From Solirubrobacteraceae bacterium (lineage in GTDB: Bacteria > Actinomycetota > Thermoleophilia > Solirubrobacterales > Solirubrobacteraceae): a DNA stretch of 45,362 bases. Position 1 is the first letter of the stretch, and every line of letters starts with the position of its first letter. Where the stretch lies: positions 1 to 45,362 of the forward strand of contig JADGPL010000024.1 of assembly GCA_017882455.1 (NCBI GenBank). The letters are read 5' to 3'. The position numbers and the translations under genes are program-made. Positions 8,767 through 18,309 of this stretch are shown here, one piece after another. The notes below the pieces were generated by a model that was not told the DNA's origin, did not search any database, and saw only the letters and a list, made by a program, of their open reading frames with translations.

Positions 8767-10257
8767 ATGCGTGACGGACCGCGCGACGAGTGCGGAGTTT
8801 TCGGACTGTACGCGCCTGGGCACGAGGTTTCGCGTCTGTCCTACTTCGCGCTGTACGCCCTTCAGCACCGCGGCCAGGAGTCTGCGGGTATCGCGGCGGC
8901 CGACCGCGGCGGGCACATAATCACGCGCCGCGAGCTCGGCCTGGTCAACCAGGTGTTCACCGAGAACGACCTGCGCACGCTGGCGGGCGAGCTGGCGATC
9001 GGCCACGTGCGCTACTCGACCACGGGCTCGAACGCCTGGGAGAACTCCCAGCCGGTGCAGCGCTCGGAGGGCACCAACGGCTCGCGCCGCGAGGTTGCGC
9101 TCGCGCACAACGGCAACCTGATCAACGCGCTCGAGCTCCACGAGGAGCTGCTCGAGCGCGGGGTCAGCTTCAGCTCGACCTCGGACTCGGAGATCATCGC
9201 GGCGATGATCGCCACCCACCAGGCCGATCGGGTGGAGGACGCGATCGCGGACGTGCTGCCGCGCTTGCGCGGGGCCTTCTCGATCGTCGCCATGACCAAG
9301 GATCGCGTGGTCGCCTTCCGCGACCCCCACGGCCTGCGCCCGCTGGCGATCGGCGTGATCGAGCCGGCGGCGGACGCCGAGGAGGATGAGCCGCACTACT
9401 GCGTGTCCAGCGAGTCGTGTGCCTTCGACATCATCGGCGCGAAGTACGTGCGCGACGTGGAGCCGGGCGAGGTCGTGACGCTCGGCCCGGAGGGCCTCGA
9501 GAGCCGGATCGTGGCGGGCGGCGGGCGGCGGGCGTTCTGCGTGTTCGAGTACATCTACTTCGCGCGCCCGGACTCGCGCATGAACGACCAGGTGCTCCAG
9601 GTGGCGCGCGGGCGCATGGGCGAGATCCTCTGGCGCGAGGCTCCCGTGGAGGCGGACCTGGTGATCGCGGTGCCGGACTCCGGAAACCCGGCGGCGCGCG
9701 GCCTTGCGCGCGCGGCGGGCCTCCCCCAGGACGACGGTTTCGTCAAGAACCGCTACGTGGCGCGCACGTTCATCCAGCCCGGCCAGGAGCTGCGCAAGCA
9801 CGGCCTGCGCTTGAAGTTCAACCCGCTGCCCGAGGTGATCGCGGGCAAGCGCCTGGTGGTGGTCGACGACTCGATCGTGCGCGGCAACACAACGCGCCAG
9901 ATCGTGCAGATGCTGCGCGATGCGGGCGCGCGCGAGATCCACATGCGCATCTCGGCGCCGCCGATCAAGCATCCCTGCCACTACGGCATCGACATGTCCA
10001 CGCGCGAGGAGATGATCGCGCACGGGCGCAGCACCGAGGAGGTGGCTGCCGAGCTGGGCTGCGACTCGCTGCACTACCTCTCACTGGACGGGGTCTATGA
10101 GGCGGTTCGCGGGACCAGGGCGACGCACTGCGACGCCTGCTTCACAGGCGAGTACCCGCTGGCGGGCAGCGACGGCGCGGCGGGCAAGTACTCGCTGGAG
10201 GAGGAGCAGCCTGCCCAGCCCGACGAAATGCCGCCGCTGCCGCTGATCTCGGCCTAG
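8767..10257 (+). CDS. purF: amidophosphoribosyltransferase PurF
   Basis: First committed step of purine synthesis: PRPP plus glutamine to phosphoribosylamine. With ATG 8767 the protein is 496 residues. The N-terminal nucleophile cysteine is residue 9 (DECGVFG), so a short propeptide must be removed, as in B. subtilis-type enzymes. The glutaminase domain contains HVRYSTTGSNAWENSQP. The PRTase domain has the PRPP loop VVVDDSIVRGNTTRQIV near residue 367. The C-terminus keeps cysteines (HPCHYGIDM and THCDACF), consistent with the Fe-S-containing class. ATG 8740 (overlapping the previous stop as ATGA) is an alternative start; TAGCTT at 8751-8756 points to GTG 8764 or ATG 8767. Confidence 0.95.
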   Translation: MRDGPRDECGVFGLYAPGHEVSRLSYFALYALQHRGQESAGIAAADRGGHIITRRELGLVNQVFTENDLRTLAGELAIGHVRYSTTGSNAWENSQPVQRSEGTNGSRREVALAHNGNLINALELHEELLERGVSFSSTSDSEIIAAMIATHQADRVEDAIADVLPRLRGAFSIVAMTKDRVVAFRDPHGLRPLAIGVIEPAADAEEDEPHYCVSSESCAFDIIGAKYVRDVEPGEVVTLGPEGLESRIVAGGGRRAFCVFEYIYFARPDSRMNDQVLQVARGRMGEILWREAPVEADLVIAVPDSGNPAARGLARAAGLPQDDGFVKNRYVARTFIQPGQELRKHGLRLKFNPLPEVIAGKRLVVVDDSIVRGNTTRQIVQMLRDAGAREIHMRISAPPIKHPCHYGIDMSTREEMIAHGRSTEEVAAELGCDSLHYLSLDGVYEAVRGTRATHCDACFTGEYPLAGSDGAAGKYSLEEEQPAQPDEMPPLPLISA

Positions 10258-10261
10258 CGGC

Positions 10262-10561
10262 TCAGGCGGGAGTGCTGTAGCCGGCGAGCTCGAGCCACTC
10301 CAGCCGGGCCGGGGGCCCCGCGATCCCGCCCTCCTGGAGCGCCTGACCGAGCCGGTCGTGCATGAAGCGCTCCTGGTCCTCCTTCGAGTCCCACACCTCG
10401 ACGACGACCCAGCCTCCCTGCTTTGCTGCGCCCAGGTGCGAGACCATGCCCGTGGGCCAGTCGCCCTGTCCGCTCACCGGGTCGATCCCCAAGCGCTGGT
10501 TGACGGCCTCGTACTGCTCGCGGCCGACTCCGTCGAACTCCAGGATGATTGCATCCGCCAT
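10262..10561 (-). CDS. small ABM-like alpha/beta-barrel protein
   Basis: Encodes 99 residues from the ATG at 10561, preceded by a G-rich ribosome binding site. The pattern MADAIILEFDGVGREQYEAVNQRLG... GWVVVEVWDSKEDQERFMHDRL fits small dimeric alpha/beta-barrel proteins (antibiotic biosynthesis monooxygenase-like or related). Members are often of unknown substrate. It is on the opposite strand to the purine genes and interrupts them between purF and purN. Confidence 0.7.
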   Translation of the reverse strand: MADAIILEFDGVGREQYEAVNQRLGIDPVSGQGDWPTGMVSHLGAAKQGGWVVVEVWDSKEDQERFMHDRLGQALQEGGIAGPPARLEWLELAGYSTPA

Positions 10562-10679
10562 CTCTCCACCCCCTGATCGGTTTTGTGCTGCTGCGGACCC
10601 AGGCTACTCGCCGAGGGCGGGCGCCCGCAGCCGGCCGGGGGCCGGCTGAGAGGGAATCGGAGCGGCGGCTCGGCGGGGC

Positions 10680-10829
10680 CTAGCCGAAGTGGTCCTCGCG
10701 GGCTCCGGAGGCGTCGTTGTAGCGGTTGTTGTAGGGCGTGCGGCTGATCAGCCGGCCCTTCCTGTCCGTCTGCAACGAGGCGCCGAGCGCCACGACGATG
10801 ATGAGGGTGATGATTATCGCGAGAAGCAT
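10680..10829 (-). CDS. 49-residue single-span membrane protein
   Basis: ATG 10829 with AGGGA upstream opens a 49-residue frame, MLLAIIITLIIVVALGASLQ followed by a polar tail TDRKGRLISRTPYNNRYND.... One N-terminal membrane helix is evident. It reads away from purN, and the intervening DNA contains a CRP-type palindrome. No function is recognised. Confidence 0.6.
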   Translation of the reverse strand: MLLAIIITLIIVVALGASLQTDRKGRLISRTPYNNRYNDASGAREDHFG

Positions 10830-10935
10830 GTGGTGGTCCCTGTGAGTCGTTTGGCTTACAAGCTGTCGTCCGTGACGGATCGACCGACGACTCTCCACCC
10901 TCAGGTGTAGTTAAGCGCGAAACGCCGGCGGGCTC

Positions 10936-10951
10936 TGTGACGTTGCTCACA
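10936..10951. promoter_or_regulatory. CRP-type binding site upstream of purN
   Basis: TGTGACGTTGCTCACA is a perfect TGTGA-N6-TCACA palindrome, the consensus for CRP/FNR-family cAMP-dependent regulators. It ends 2 nt before the TATCGT -10 of purN, so a bound protein would block purN. It could also act on the divergent small gene at 10680-10829. Confidence 0.6.
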
Positions 10952-10953
10952 GC

Positions 10954-10971
10954 TATCGTGCGCCCGGCGTG
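10954..10971 (+). promoter_or_regulatory. -10 element and leaderless-type start of purN
   Basis: TATCGT (10954-10959), 9 nt, then the GTG start at 10969. No Shine-Dalgarno sequence. Confidence 0.4.
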
Positions 10972-11595
10972 GCCGAGCAACTCCCCATCGCCGTGCTGGT
11001 CTCGGGCACGGGCACCAACCTGCAGGCGCTGCTGGACAGCGTCCACGGGCACGAGGCGCGGGTGGCGGCGGTGGCGTCGAGCGTCCCCGACGCTCCGGCC
11101 CTGGCACGTGCCCAGACGGCGGGGGTGCCCACGGCCGTCTTCCCCCGCGCCGACTATCCAAGCCGCGCGGCGCGCGATGAGGCGCTCGCGGACTGGCTGG
11201 CGGCCGAGGGCGCTCGGGCGGTGGTGCTCGCCGGCTACATGGAGCTGCTGGGAGAGGTCTTCCTGGATCGCTTCCCGGGCGCTGTCATCAACGTGCACCC
11301 GTCGCTGCTGCCGGCCTTCCCGGGACTGGCGGCGATCGAGCAGGCGCTGGCCTACGGCGTGAAGGTGTTCGGCGTGACGGTCCACTTCGTGGACGCGGGC
11401 GTGGACTCGGGGCCGGTGATCCTGCAGCGGGCCGTGGAGCTCCCCGACGCGCGCGAGCCGGGAGCGGTGCTCGCGGCGCTGCGCCCGCTCGAGCACGAGC
11501 TGCTGCCCGAGGCGGTGCGCCTGCTGGCGCGCGCTGCGATCGCTCCCGACCCCGAGAACCCGCGTCGCATGGCGATCCGCGCGGGCGAGGGATAG
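10969..11595 (+). CDS. purN: phosphoribosylglycinamide formyltransferase PurN
   Basis: Transfers a formyl group from 10-formyl-tetrahydrofolate to GAR. The 208 residues have the N-terminal phosphate loop VLVSGTGTNLQALLDS (about residues 9-24), the catalytic Asn-His region INVHPSLLPAFPG (about 105-117) and HFVDAGVDSGPVI with the catalytic Asp (about 143-155). The start is GTG 10969. Its stop codon TAG forms part of a TAGGCT motif directly before purH. Confidence 0.95.
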   Translation: MAEQLPIAVLVSGTGTNLQALLDSVHGHEARVAAVASSVPDAPALARAQTAGVPTAVFPRADYPSRAARDEALADWLAAEGARAVVLAGYMELLGEVFLDRFPGAVINVHPSLLPAFPGLAAIEQALAYGVKVFGVTVHFVDAGVDSGPVILQRAVELPDAREPGAVLAALRPLEHELLPEAVRLLARAAIAPDPENPRRMAIRAGEG

Positions 11596-11605
11596 GCTCT
11601 TTCCA

Positions 11606-13225
<1,620 letters not shown>

Positions 13226-13292
13226 GCTGGTCGCGGCCTGGATTCGGAGATCGTTCGCTTCTCGGCGGGGGGGGCTTGAAGAAAGTGATGTA

Positions 13293-13304
13293 ACGATATA
13301 TCGT
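13293..13304. promoter_or_regulatory. PadR-type operator 1
   Basis: ACGATATATCGT, a perfect 12-bp AT-rich palindrome in otherwise GC-rich DNA, 35 bp before the padR start. PadR repressors usually bind such sites in their own promoters. Confidence 0.6.
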
Positions 13305-13329
13305 GATGCTCTCAAGATAGTTCACGATA
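13299..13329. promoter_or_regulatory. PadR-type operator 2, spaced inverted repeat
   Basis: TATCGTGA (13299-13306) and TCACGATA (13322-13329) are exact reverse complements 15 nt apart. The first arm overlaps the 12-bp palindrome, and the second ends just before the padR ribosome binding site. Confidence 0.5.
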
Positions 13330-13338
13330 GGAGTAGAT

Positions 13339-13971
13339 ATGTTTGGCAATGCACATTCAAGAGACGCTGAGGCCCCGCGCTGCGGGCCCTCACGCCACGG
13401 CGGGCACCGCGCCCACCACTTCGCCCACGGTCCCCGGGGCGAGTTCGGAGGGCCGTTCGGCGGTTTCGGTGGAGGCCCCCGCGGTCGCGGCCGCAAGGCC
13501 CGTCGCGGCGACATCCGCACGGCGGCGCTGCTGCTGCTGAGCGAGGAGCCGCGCAACGGCTACCAGATCATGCAGGAGGTCCAGGAGCGCAGCGGCGGCG
13601 TGTGGCGGGCGAGCCCCGGCTCGGTCTACCCCGCCTTGGCACAGCTCGAGGACGAGGGCCTGATCCGCTCGGAGGAGTCCGACGGGCGCAAGCTGTTCGC
13701 ACTCACGGACGCCGGTCGCGCATGGGTGGCCGAGCGTGGCGATGAGGCGCCTGCGCCTTGGGATCAGATGAGCGAGGATGTCAGCGAGAAGGCCCATGAG
13801 CTGGGCAAGCTGATGCGCGAGGTCGCCTTCGCCTTCGCGCAGGTGATGCGCACGGGCAGCGAGGGTCAGATCGGCAGGGCCCGCGGGGTTCTCGCGAGCA
13901 CGCGCCGCGACCTCTACCGGATCCTCGCCGACGGCGAGGAGCAGACCGGTACGGTGGACGAGGACAGTTGA
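13339..13971 (+). CDS. PadR family transcriptional regulator
   Basis: Encodes 210 residues from ATG 13339, preceded by AGGAG. The winged-helix domain (about residues 56-135) is typical: RRGDIRTAALLLLSEEPRNGYQIMQEV ... WRASPGSVYPALAQLEDEGLIR ... RKLFALTDAG. The first about 55 residues are rich in His, Gly and Arg (for example HRAHHFAHGP and GGFGGGPRGRGR), which is unusual and could bind metal or nucleic acid. The stop overlaps the TTG start of the ABC ATPase (TTGA), so regulator and exporter form one operon, probably autorepressed through the operators upstream and induced by an exported compound. Confidence 0.9.
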   Translation: MFGNAHSRDAEAPRCGPSRHGGHRAHHFAHGPRGEFGGPFGGFGGGPRGRGRKARRGDIRTAALLLLSEEPRNGYQIMQEVQERSGGVWRASPGSVYPALAQLEDEGLIRSEESDGRKLFALTDAGRAWVAERGDEAPAPWDQMSEDVSEKAHELGKLMREVAFAFAQVMRTGSEGQIGRARGVLASTRRDLYRILADGEEQTGTVDEDS

Positions 13972-14972
13972 GCCAGCCGAGCGCCCCGATATCGAGTCCC
14001 GCACCCGCCGTGTCGGTCAACGGCCTGGTCAAGCGCTACGACGAGGTCGAGGCGGTGCGGGGCATCGATTTCGAGGTTCGCTCCGGTGAGATCTTCGGCT
14101 TCCTGGGTCCCAACGGGGCTGGCAAGTCGACGACCATCAACATGCTCTGCACGCTCGTGCGACCCAGCGGTGGCTCGGCCCGCGTGGCCGGTCACGACGT
14201 GGTGAGCGAGCGCGACGAGGTCAGGCGCAACATCGGCCTGGTCTTCCAGGACACGACGCTCGACGGCTACCTCACGGCCGAGCAGAACCTGCGCCTGCAC
14301 GCCGAGCTCTACGGAGTGCCGCGCGAGCTGGTGGGCGAGCGGATGCGCCAGGTGATGGAGATGGTCGGGCTGTGGGAGCGACGCTCGAGCTGGGTCAACA
14401 CCTTCTCGGGCGGGATGAAGCGGCGCCTGGAGATCGCGCGCGGCCTCTTGCACTCGCCGCGGGTGCTGTTCCTGGACGAGCCCACGGTGGGCCTGGACCC
14501 GCAGACGCGCAGCTCGATCTGGAGCTACATCCGCGAGCTGAAGGCGCGCGAGGACATCACGATCTTCCTCACCACCCACTACATGGACGAGGCCGAGTAC
14601 TGCGATCGGATAGCGATCATGGACCAGGGGAAGATCATCGTGCTCGACACGCCCGAGGCGCTGAAGGCGAAAGTGGGCAGCGACCGGGTGCAGATCCAGA
14701 CCGACGACGACGAGGCGGCGATCGCGGCGCTGCGGGAGCGCTTCGGGATTGAGGCGACGGTGGCCGAGGGCGAGGTGACCTTCGGGGTGCCCGAGGGCGA
14801 GCACTTCGTGCCGCGCCTGTTCGCCGAGCTCGGCCAGCCGATCCGCTCGGTCAGCGTCTCGCGCCCCTCGCTGGATGACGTGTTCATGTCCTACACGGGC
14901 TCCACGATCCGCGACGCCGAGTCCTCGCAGACCGACACCAGGCGCAACTTCGCGCGCATGATGAGCCGCTGA
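13968..14972 (+). CDS. ABC exporter ATP-binding protein, DrrA type
   Basis: Encodes 334 residues. The TTG start at 13968 overlaps the padR stop. Walker A FLGPNGAGKSTTINML (about residues 44-59), signature NTFSGGMKRRLEIA (about 143-156), Walker B VLFLDEPTVGLDP, H-loop TTHYMDEAEYCDR. The C-terminal extension of about 100 residues (DR.QIQTDDDEAAIAALRERFG... SVSRPSLDDVFMSYTG) is the DrrA/CcmA-type domain of drug exporters. It couples ATP hydrolysis to the permease encoded next. The substrate is unknown. Confidence 0.92.
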   Translation: MSQPSAPISSPAPAVSVNGLVKRYDEVEAVRGIDFEVRSGEIFGFLGPNGAGKSTTINMLCTLVRPSGGSARVAGHDVVSERDEVRRNIGLVFQDTTLDGYLTAEQNLRLHAELYGVPRELVGERMRQVMEMVGLWERRSSWVNTFSGGMKRRLEIARGLLHSPRVLFLDEPTVGLDPQTRSSIWSYIRELKAREDITIFLTTHYMDEAEYCDRIAIMDQGKIIVLDTPEALKAKVGSDRVQIQTDDDEAAIAALRERFGIEATVAEGEVTFGVPEGEHFVPRLFAELGQPIRSVSVSRPSLDDVFMSYTGSTIRDAESSQTDTRRNFARMMSR

Positions 14973-15877
14973 TGGCCAGCGAGACGACAGCCCCGGGATC
15001 CGCCGGCGCGCTCGCGAGCGGCGGCGGGCATCAGGTGGCGGGCGTGCGCGTGCCCGTGCGCAGCGCGGGCAGCGAGCTGCGCGCGATCAAGGTGGTGTGG
15101 AAGCGCGAGCTGATCCGCTTCAGCCGCGACCGGCTGCGGATCCTGACGTCGCTGATGCAGCCCTTCCTGTTCCTGTTCGTGCTCGGCACTGGCCTCTCGC
15201 GCCTGGCCTCGGCTGGCACGCACGGGGTGAACCTGCGCACGTTCGTCTACCCCGGGGTGCTGTGCATGGCGGTGATGTTCACGGCCATGTTCTCGGCCGC
15301 CTCGCTGGTGTGGGACCGCGAGTTCGGCTTCCTGCGCGAGATGATGGTGGCGCCCGTGCGGCGCAGCTCGCTGGTGCTCGGCAAGTGCTTCGGCGGGGCC
15401 ACCGTCGCGGGCTTCCAGGGCGTGATCGTGCTGTGCCTCGCTGGCCTCGTGGGGGTGCCCTACTCGGCGATCCTGATCATCGAGGTGTTCGCCCTGCAGC
15501 TGCTGCTGGCCTTCGCGATCACGGCCTTCGGCGTGATGGTGGCGGCTCGAATCACCCAGATGCAGTCGTTCATGGCGCTGATGCAGATGGCGATCATGCC
15601 GATGTACTTCCTCTCGGGAGCCCTGTTCCCGGTGTCGGGCCTGCCCCAGTGGCTCGAGATCCTCAATCGCCTCGACCCGCTCACCTACGCGGTCGACCCG
15701 ATGCGCAGGGCGGTCTTCGCGCACCTCGACATCAGCGCGGCGGCGCGGCGGGCGCTGGACCCGGGCGTGACCTGGTGGAGCTGGCACGTCCCGGGCCTCG
15801 TCGAGGCCGCCGTGGTCGCGCTGCTCGGCCTCGCGATGCTGGGCATCGCAATCGTGGAGTTCGGCCGCGCGGAGTGA
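14972..15877 (+). CDS. ABC-2 type exporter permease, DrrB type
   Basis: Encodes 301 residues. ATG 14972 overlaps the ATPase stop (TGATG). About six membrane segments follow a soluble N-terminus of about 50 residues. The ABC-2 signature region is WDREFGFLREMMVAPVRRSSLVLGKC and ALFPVSGLPQWLEILNRLDPLTYAVDPMRRA. It forms the membrane channel for the DrrA-like ATPase. The gene ends 10 nt from the convergent SDR gene. Confidence 0.9.
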   Translation: MASETTAPGSAGALASGGGHQVAGVRVPVRSAGSELRAIKVVWKRELIRFSRDRLRILTSLMQPFLFLFVLGTGLSRLASAGTHGVNLRTFVYPGVLCMAVMFTAMFSAASLVWDREFGFLREMMVAPVRRSSLVLGKCFGGATVAGFQGVIVLCLAGLVGVPYSAILIIEVFALQLLLAFAITAFGVMVAARITQMQSFMALMQMAIMPMYFLSGALFPVSGLPQWLEILNRLDPLTYAVDPMRRAVFAHLDISAAARRALDPGVTWWSWHVPGLVEAAVVALLGLAMLGIAIVEFGRAE

Positions 15878-15887
15878 GCGGCCTGCG

Positions 15888-16775
15888 CTAGCGGATCGCC
15901 TGCGTGGCGACCCCGAGCAGCGGGTCCTGGTTGTCTGACTCGTGGGTCTCCTCGGCCACGCGCATGACCTCGGCCAGCTGCGCGTTGTCCTTGGCGGCAC
16001 GCATTTCGGTCAACGGCTGCAGCAGCCCGCGCGCCAGCATCATCGGGCCGACCCAGCGCGGGGCCCACAGTCGCGCGGAGCGCCGTTCGATGCCGCGCTC
16101 GATCGCGTCGATGGCCTTCGACAGCGGAGCGGGATTGCGGATGAAGCCGGGCAGCTGCCCCGTGAGCACCTGCGCGGAGGGCTGGGCGAAGCCGGCTCGC
16201 ACGAGGTCGGTGTCGATGAAGCCGAAGTAGGCGCATCCGACCTGTGTGCCCGACGGCGCCATCTCCATTCGCAGCGCGTCGGTGAGCGCCTCCACCCCGG
16301 CCTTGGCGGCGGTGTAGGGGCCCATCAGCGGCGAGTGGCTGATGGCCGACATCGAGGAGATGTTGAGCAGGTAGCCGCGGCGCTTGGCGATCTCGCCGAT
16401 GACGGCGCGGTCGGTGCGCCACACGCCGAGCAGGTTGACGGCGAGCGTGCGCTCGACCTGTGCCACGGGTGCGGTGGCGAGGGCGCCCGTGTAGGAGATT
16501 CCGGCGTTGGCGATTGCCACGTCGATGGCGCCGAAGCGCTCCACGGTCGCGCTCACCGCGCGTTCGAGCGCGGCCAGGTCGGTGACGTCGGCCTCGAGGA
16601 ACACAGTCCGGTCCCCCAGCGCCGCGGCGTTCTGCTCGAGGCGCTCGGGCTCGAGTCCGACGAGCGCGACGTTTGCTCCCTTGGCGTGCAGTCGCTGGGC
16701 GGTGGCGGCGCCGATTCCGCGGGCGGCCCCGGTGATGAAGACGGTGCGGCCGTTGACGTCATAGGGCGCGTTCAC
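15888..16775 (-). CDS. short-chain dehydrogenase/reductase
   Basis: Encodes 295 residues from GTG 16775, with GGAGG 8 nt upstream. Rossmann cofactor motif TGAARGIG (about residues 14-21), NAG motif ANAGISYTG, catalytic Ser in SSMSAISHSPLMGPYTAAK with the YxxxK pair. The C-terminal 80 residues (LWAPRWVGPMML..., LAEVMRVAEETHESDNQDPLLG) resemble actinobacterial SDRs annotated for steroid or fatty alcohol substrates, but the substrate cannot be read from the sequence. It is divergent from the amidase gene. Confidence 0.88.
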   Translation of the reverse strand: MNAPYDVNGRTVFITGAARGIGAATAQRLHAKGANVALVGLEPERLEQNAAALGDRTVFLEADVTDLAALERAVSATVERFGAIDVAIANAGISYTGALATAPVAQVERTLAVNLLGVWRTDRAVIGEIAKRRGYLLNISSMSAISHSPLMGPYTAAKAGVEALTDALRMEMAPSGTQVGCAYFGFIDTDLVRAGFAQPSAQVLTGQLPGFIRNPAPLSKAIDAIERGIERRSARLWAPRWVGPMMLARGLLQPLTEMRAAKDNAQLAEVMRVAEETHESDNQDPLLGVATQAIR

Positions 16776-16840
16776 GTGAGCAACCTCCGAGTCGTTCTGG
16801 GTGCGCGCAGGATCGCGGGCACGGCCAGAGCCTACCCTGG

Positions 16841-16855
16841 TAGGGTCGGCGCATG
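16841..16855 (+). promoter_or_regulatory. -10 element and leaderless-type start of the amidase
   Basis: TAGGGT (16841-16846), 6 nt, then ATG 16853. An interrupted dyad CTACC-CT-GGTAG overlaps it just upstream (16832-16843). Confidence 0.4.
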
Positions 16856-18271
16856 GCTCCGCTCGGACCGTCCTGTTCGGCTCTCGAGCTCGCCGCGGCC
16901 CTGCGCTCCGGCCAGCTCTCCTCGGTGGAGCTGCTCGACGCATGCCTGGCGGCGGTGGACGCGCTGAACCCGCAGATCAACGCGGTGATCTGGCGCGACG
17001 ACGAGCAGGCGCGCGCGGCGGCGCAGGAGGCCGACCGTCGTCTGGCGGCGGGCGAGCACGCTCCGTTCCTGGGCGTTCCGCTGCCGATCAAGGACCTCAC
17101 GCCGGTGGCGGGCTGGCCCGTGACCTATGGCTCGAATGGCGCTCCCTCGGGGCCGAGCGAGGAGAGCGAGCTGGTCGTGGACGCGCTGGTGCGGGCGGGC
17201 TTTGTCCTGTGCGGGCGCACCAACACCCCGGAGTTCGGCGTGATCACGGTCGCCGAGAACAGCCGCTACGGCATCACCCGCAACCCCTGGGACACGGAGC
17301 GCTCGCCGGGCGGCTCGAGCGGCGGCGCGGCCGCGGCGGTGGCGGCGGGCATGTTCCCGATCGCCCACGCCAACGACGGCGGCGGCTCGATCCGCATCCC
17401 CGCCTCCTACTGCGGCCTGGTCGGGCTGAAGCCGAGCCGCGGCCGCGTGCCGCGCCTGGCCCAGAGCTGGCTCGGCGCTGTGGTGGAGGGTGTGGTGTCG
17501 CGTACGGTGGCCGACTCGGCGGTGGCGCTCGACGCGATCGCCGGTCCGGATCCGCTGGCCTGGTACAACGCACCGGCGCCGCCGCGGCCGTTCGCGGAGG
17601 AGACGAGCACGCCTCCTGGCACGCTGCGCATCGGGCTGATGGCGGAGGCGCCGCTGGGCATTCCCACCGACCCCGCCTGCAGCGAGGCGGCGCGCTCCAC
17701 CGCGGCCGCGCTGGAGGAGCTCGGCCACTCCGTCGAGGAGGTCCAGGTGCCGACGATCTCCGAAGAGATGGTGCCGCCGTTCATCGCCCTCACCCAGGGC
17801 GGCCTGGCCGACTACGAGGGCGTGGACTGGTCGGCGGTCGAGCCCCACATCGCCCACCAGCGCGGTCTCGCGAGCGAGACGGGCGCCTACGAGTACGTCC
17901 TCGCGGCGCGCACGCTCGAGCTGCTCAGCCGCCGCGAGGTGGCACGCTGGGGGCGCGACTTCGACGTGCTCGTGACACCCGTCTCGGCGATCCTGCCGCC
18001 CCCCGCGGGCTCGGTGCTGGCGGCCCAGCACGCCGCGCCGGACCAGCCGCTGTTCGAGGTCGTCGCCAGCGTGTCGTTCACGGCCTTCGGCAATGTCACC
18101 GGACTGCCGGCCGTGAGCCTGCCGCTGCACTGGACCGATGAGGGGGTGCCCGTCGGCGTGCAGCTCGTGGCGGGACCGTGGCAGGAGGCGCGGCTGATCA
18201 GCCTGGCGGCGCAGCTCGAGCAGGCGCGGCCTTGGGTGCAGCGCCAGGCGCCGGTCGCTCAGGCGGCTTAG
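16853..18271 (+). CDS. amidase signature family hydrolase
   Basis: Encodes 472 residues. The Lys-cis-Ser-Ser triad is visible: Lys80 in LPIKDL, Ser155/156 in the GGSSGG motif, and nucleophile Ser179 in [14 protein letters not shown]. Length and order match stand-alone amidases such as those acting on aryl or fatty acid amides. It is not GatA-like in context (no gatB or gatC nearby). The substrate is unknown. Confidence 0.9.
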   Translation: MAPLGPSCSALELAAALRSGQLSSVELLDACLAAVDALNPQINAVIWRDDEQARAAAQEADRRLAAGEHAPFLGVPLPIKDLTPVAGWPVTYGSNGAPSGPSEESELVVDALVRAGFVLCGRTNTPEFGVITVAENSRYGITRNPWDTERSPGGSSGGAAAAVAAGMFPIAHANDGGGSIRIPASYCGLVGLKPSRGRVPRLAQSWLGAVVEGVVSRTVADSAVALDAIAGPDPLAWYNAPAPPRPFAEETSTPPGTLRIGLMAEAPLGIPTDPACSEAARSTAAALEELGHSVEEVQVPTISEEMVPPFIALTQGGLADYEGVDWSAVEPHIAHQRGLASETGAYEYVLAARTLELLSRREVARWGRDFDVLVTPVSAILPPPAGSVLAAQHAAPDQPLFEVVASVSFTAFGNVTGLPAVSLPLHWTDEGVPVGVQLVAGPWQEARLISLAAQLEQARPWVQRQAPVAQAA

Positions 18272-18309
18272 CCTGCCGGAGAAGATGGCGGTCTGAGGGG
18301 TAGGCAGGC

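Noticed and set aside
8596-10074. Reverse frame of 492 codons opposite purF
   Set aside because: Composition (His/Arg/Leu/Val) is that of an antisense high-GC shadow; no domain visible.
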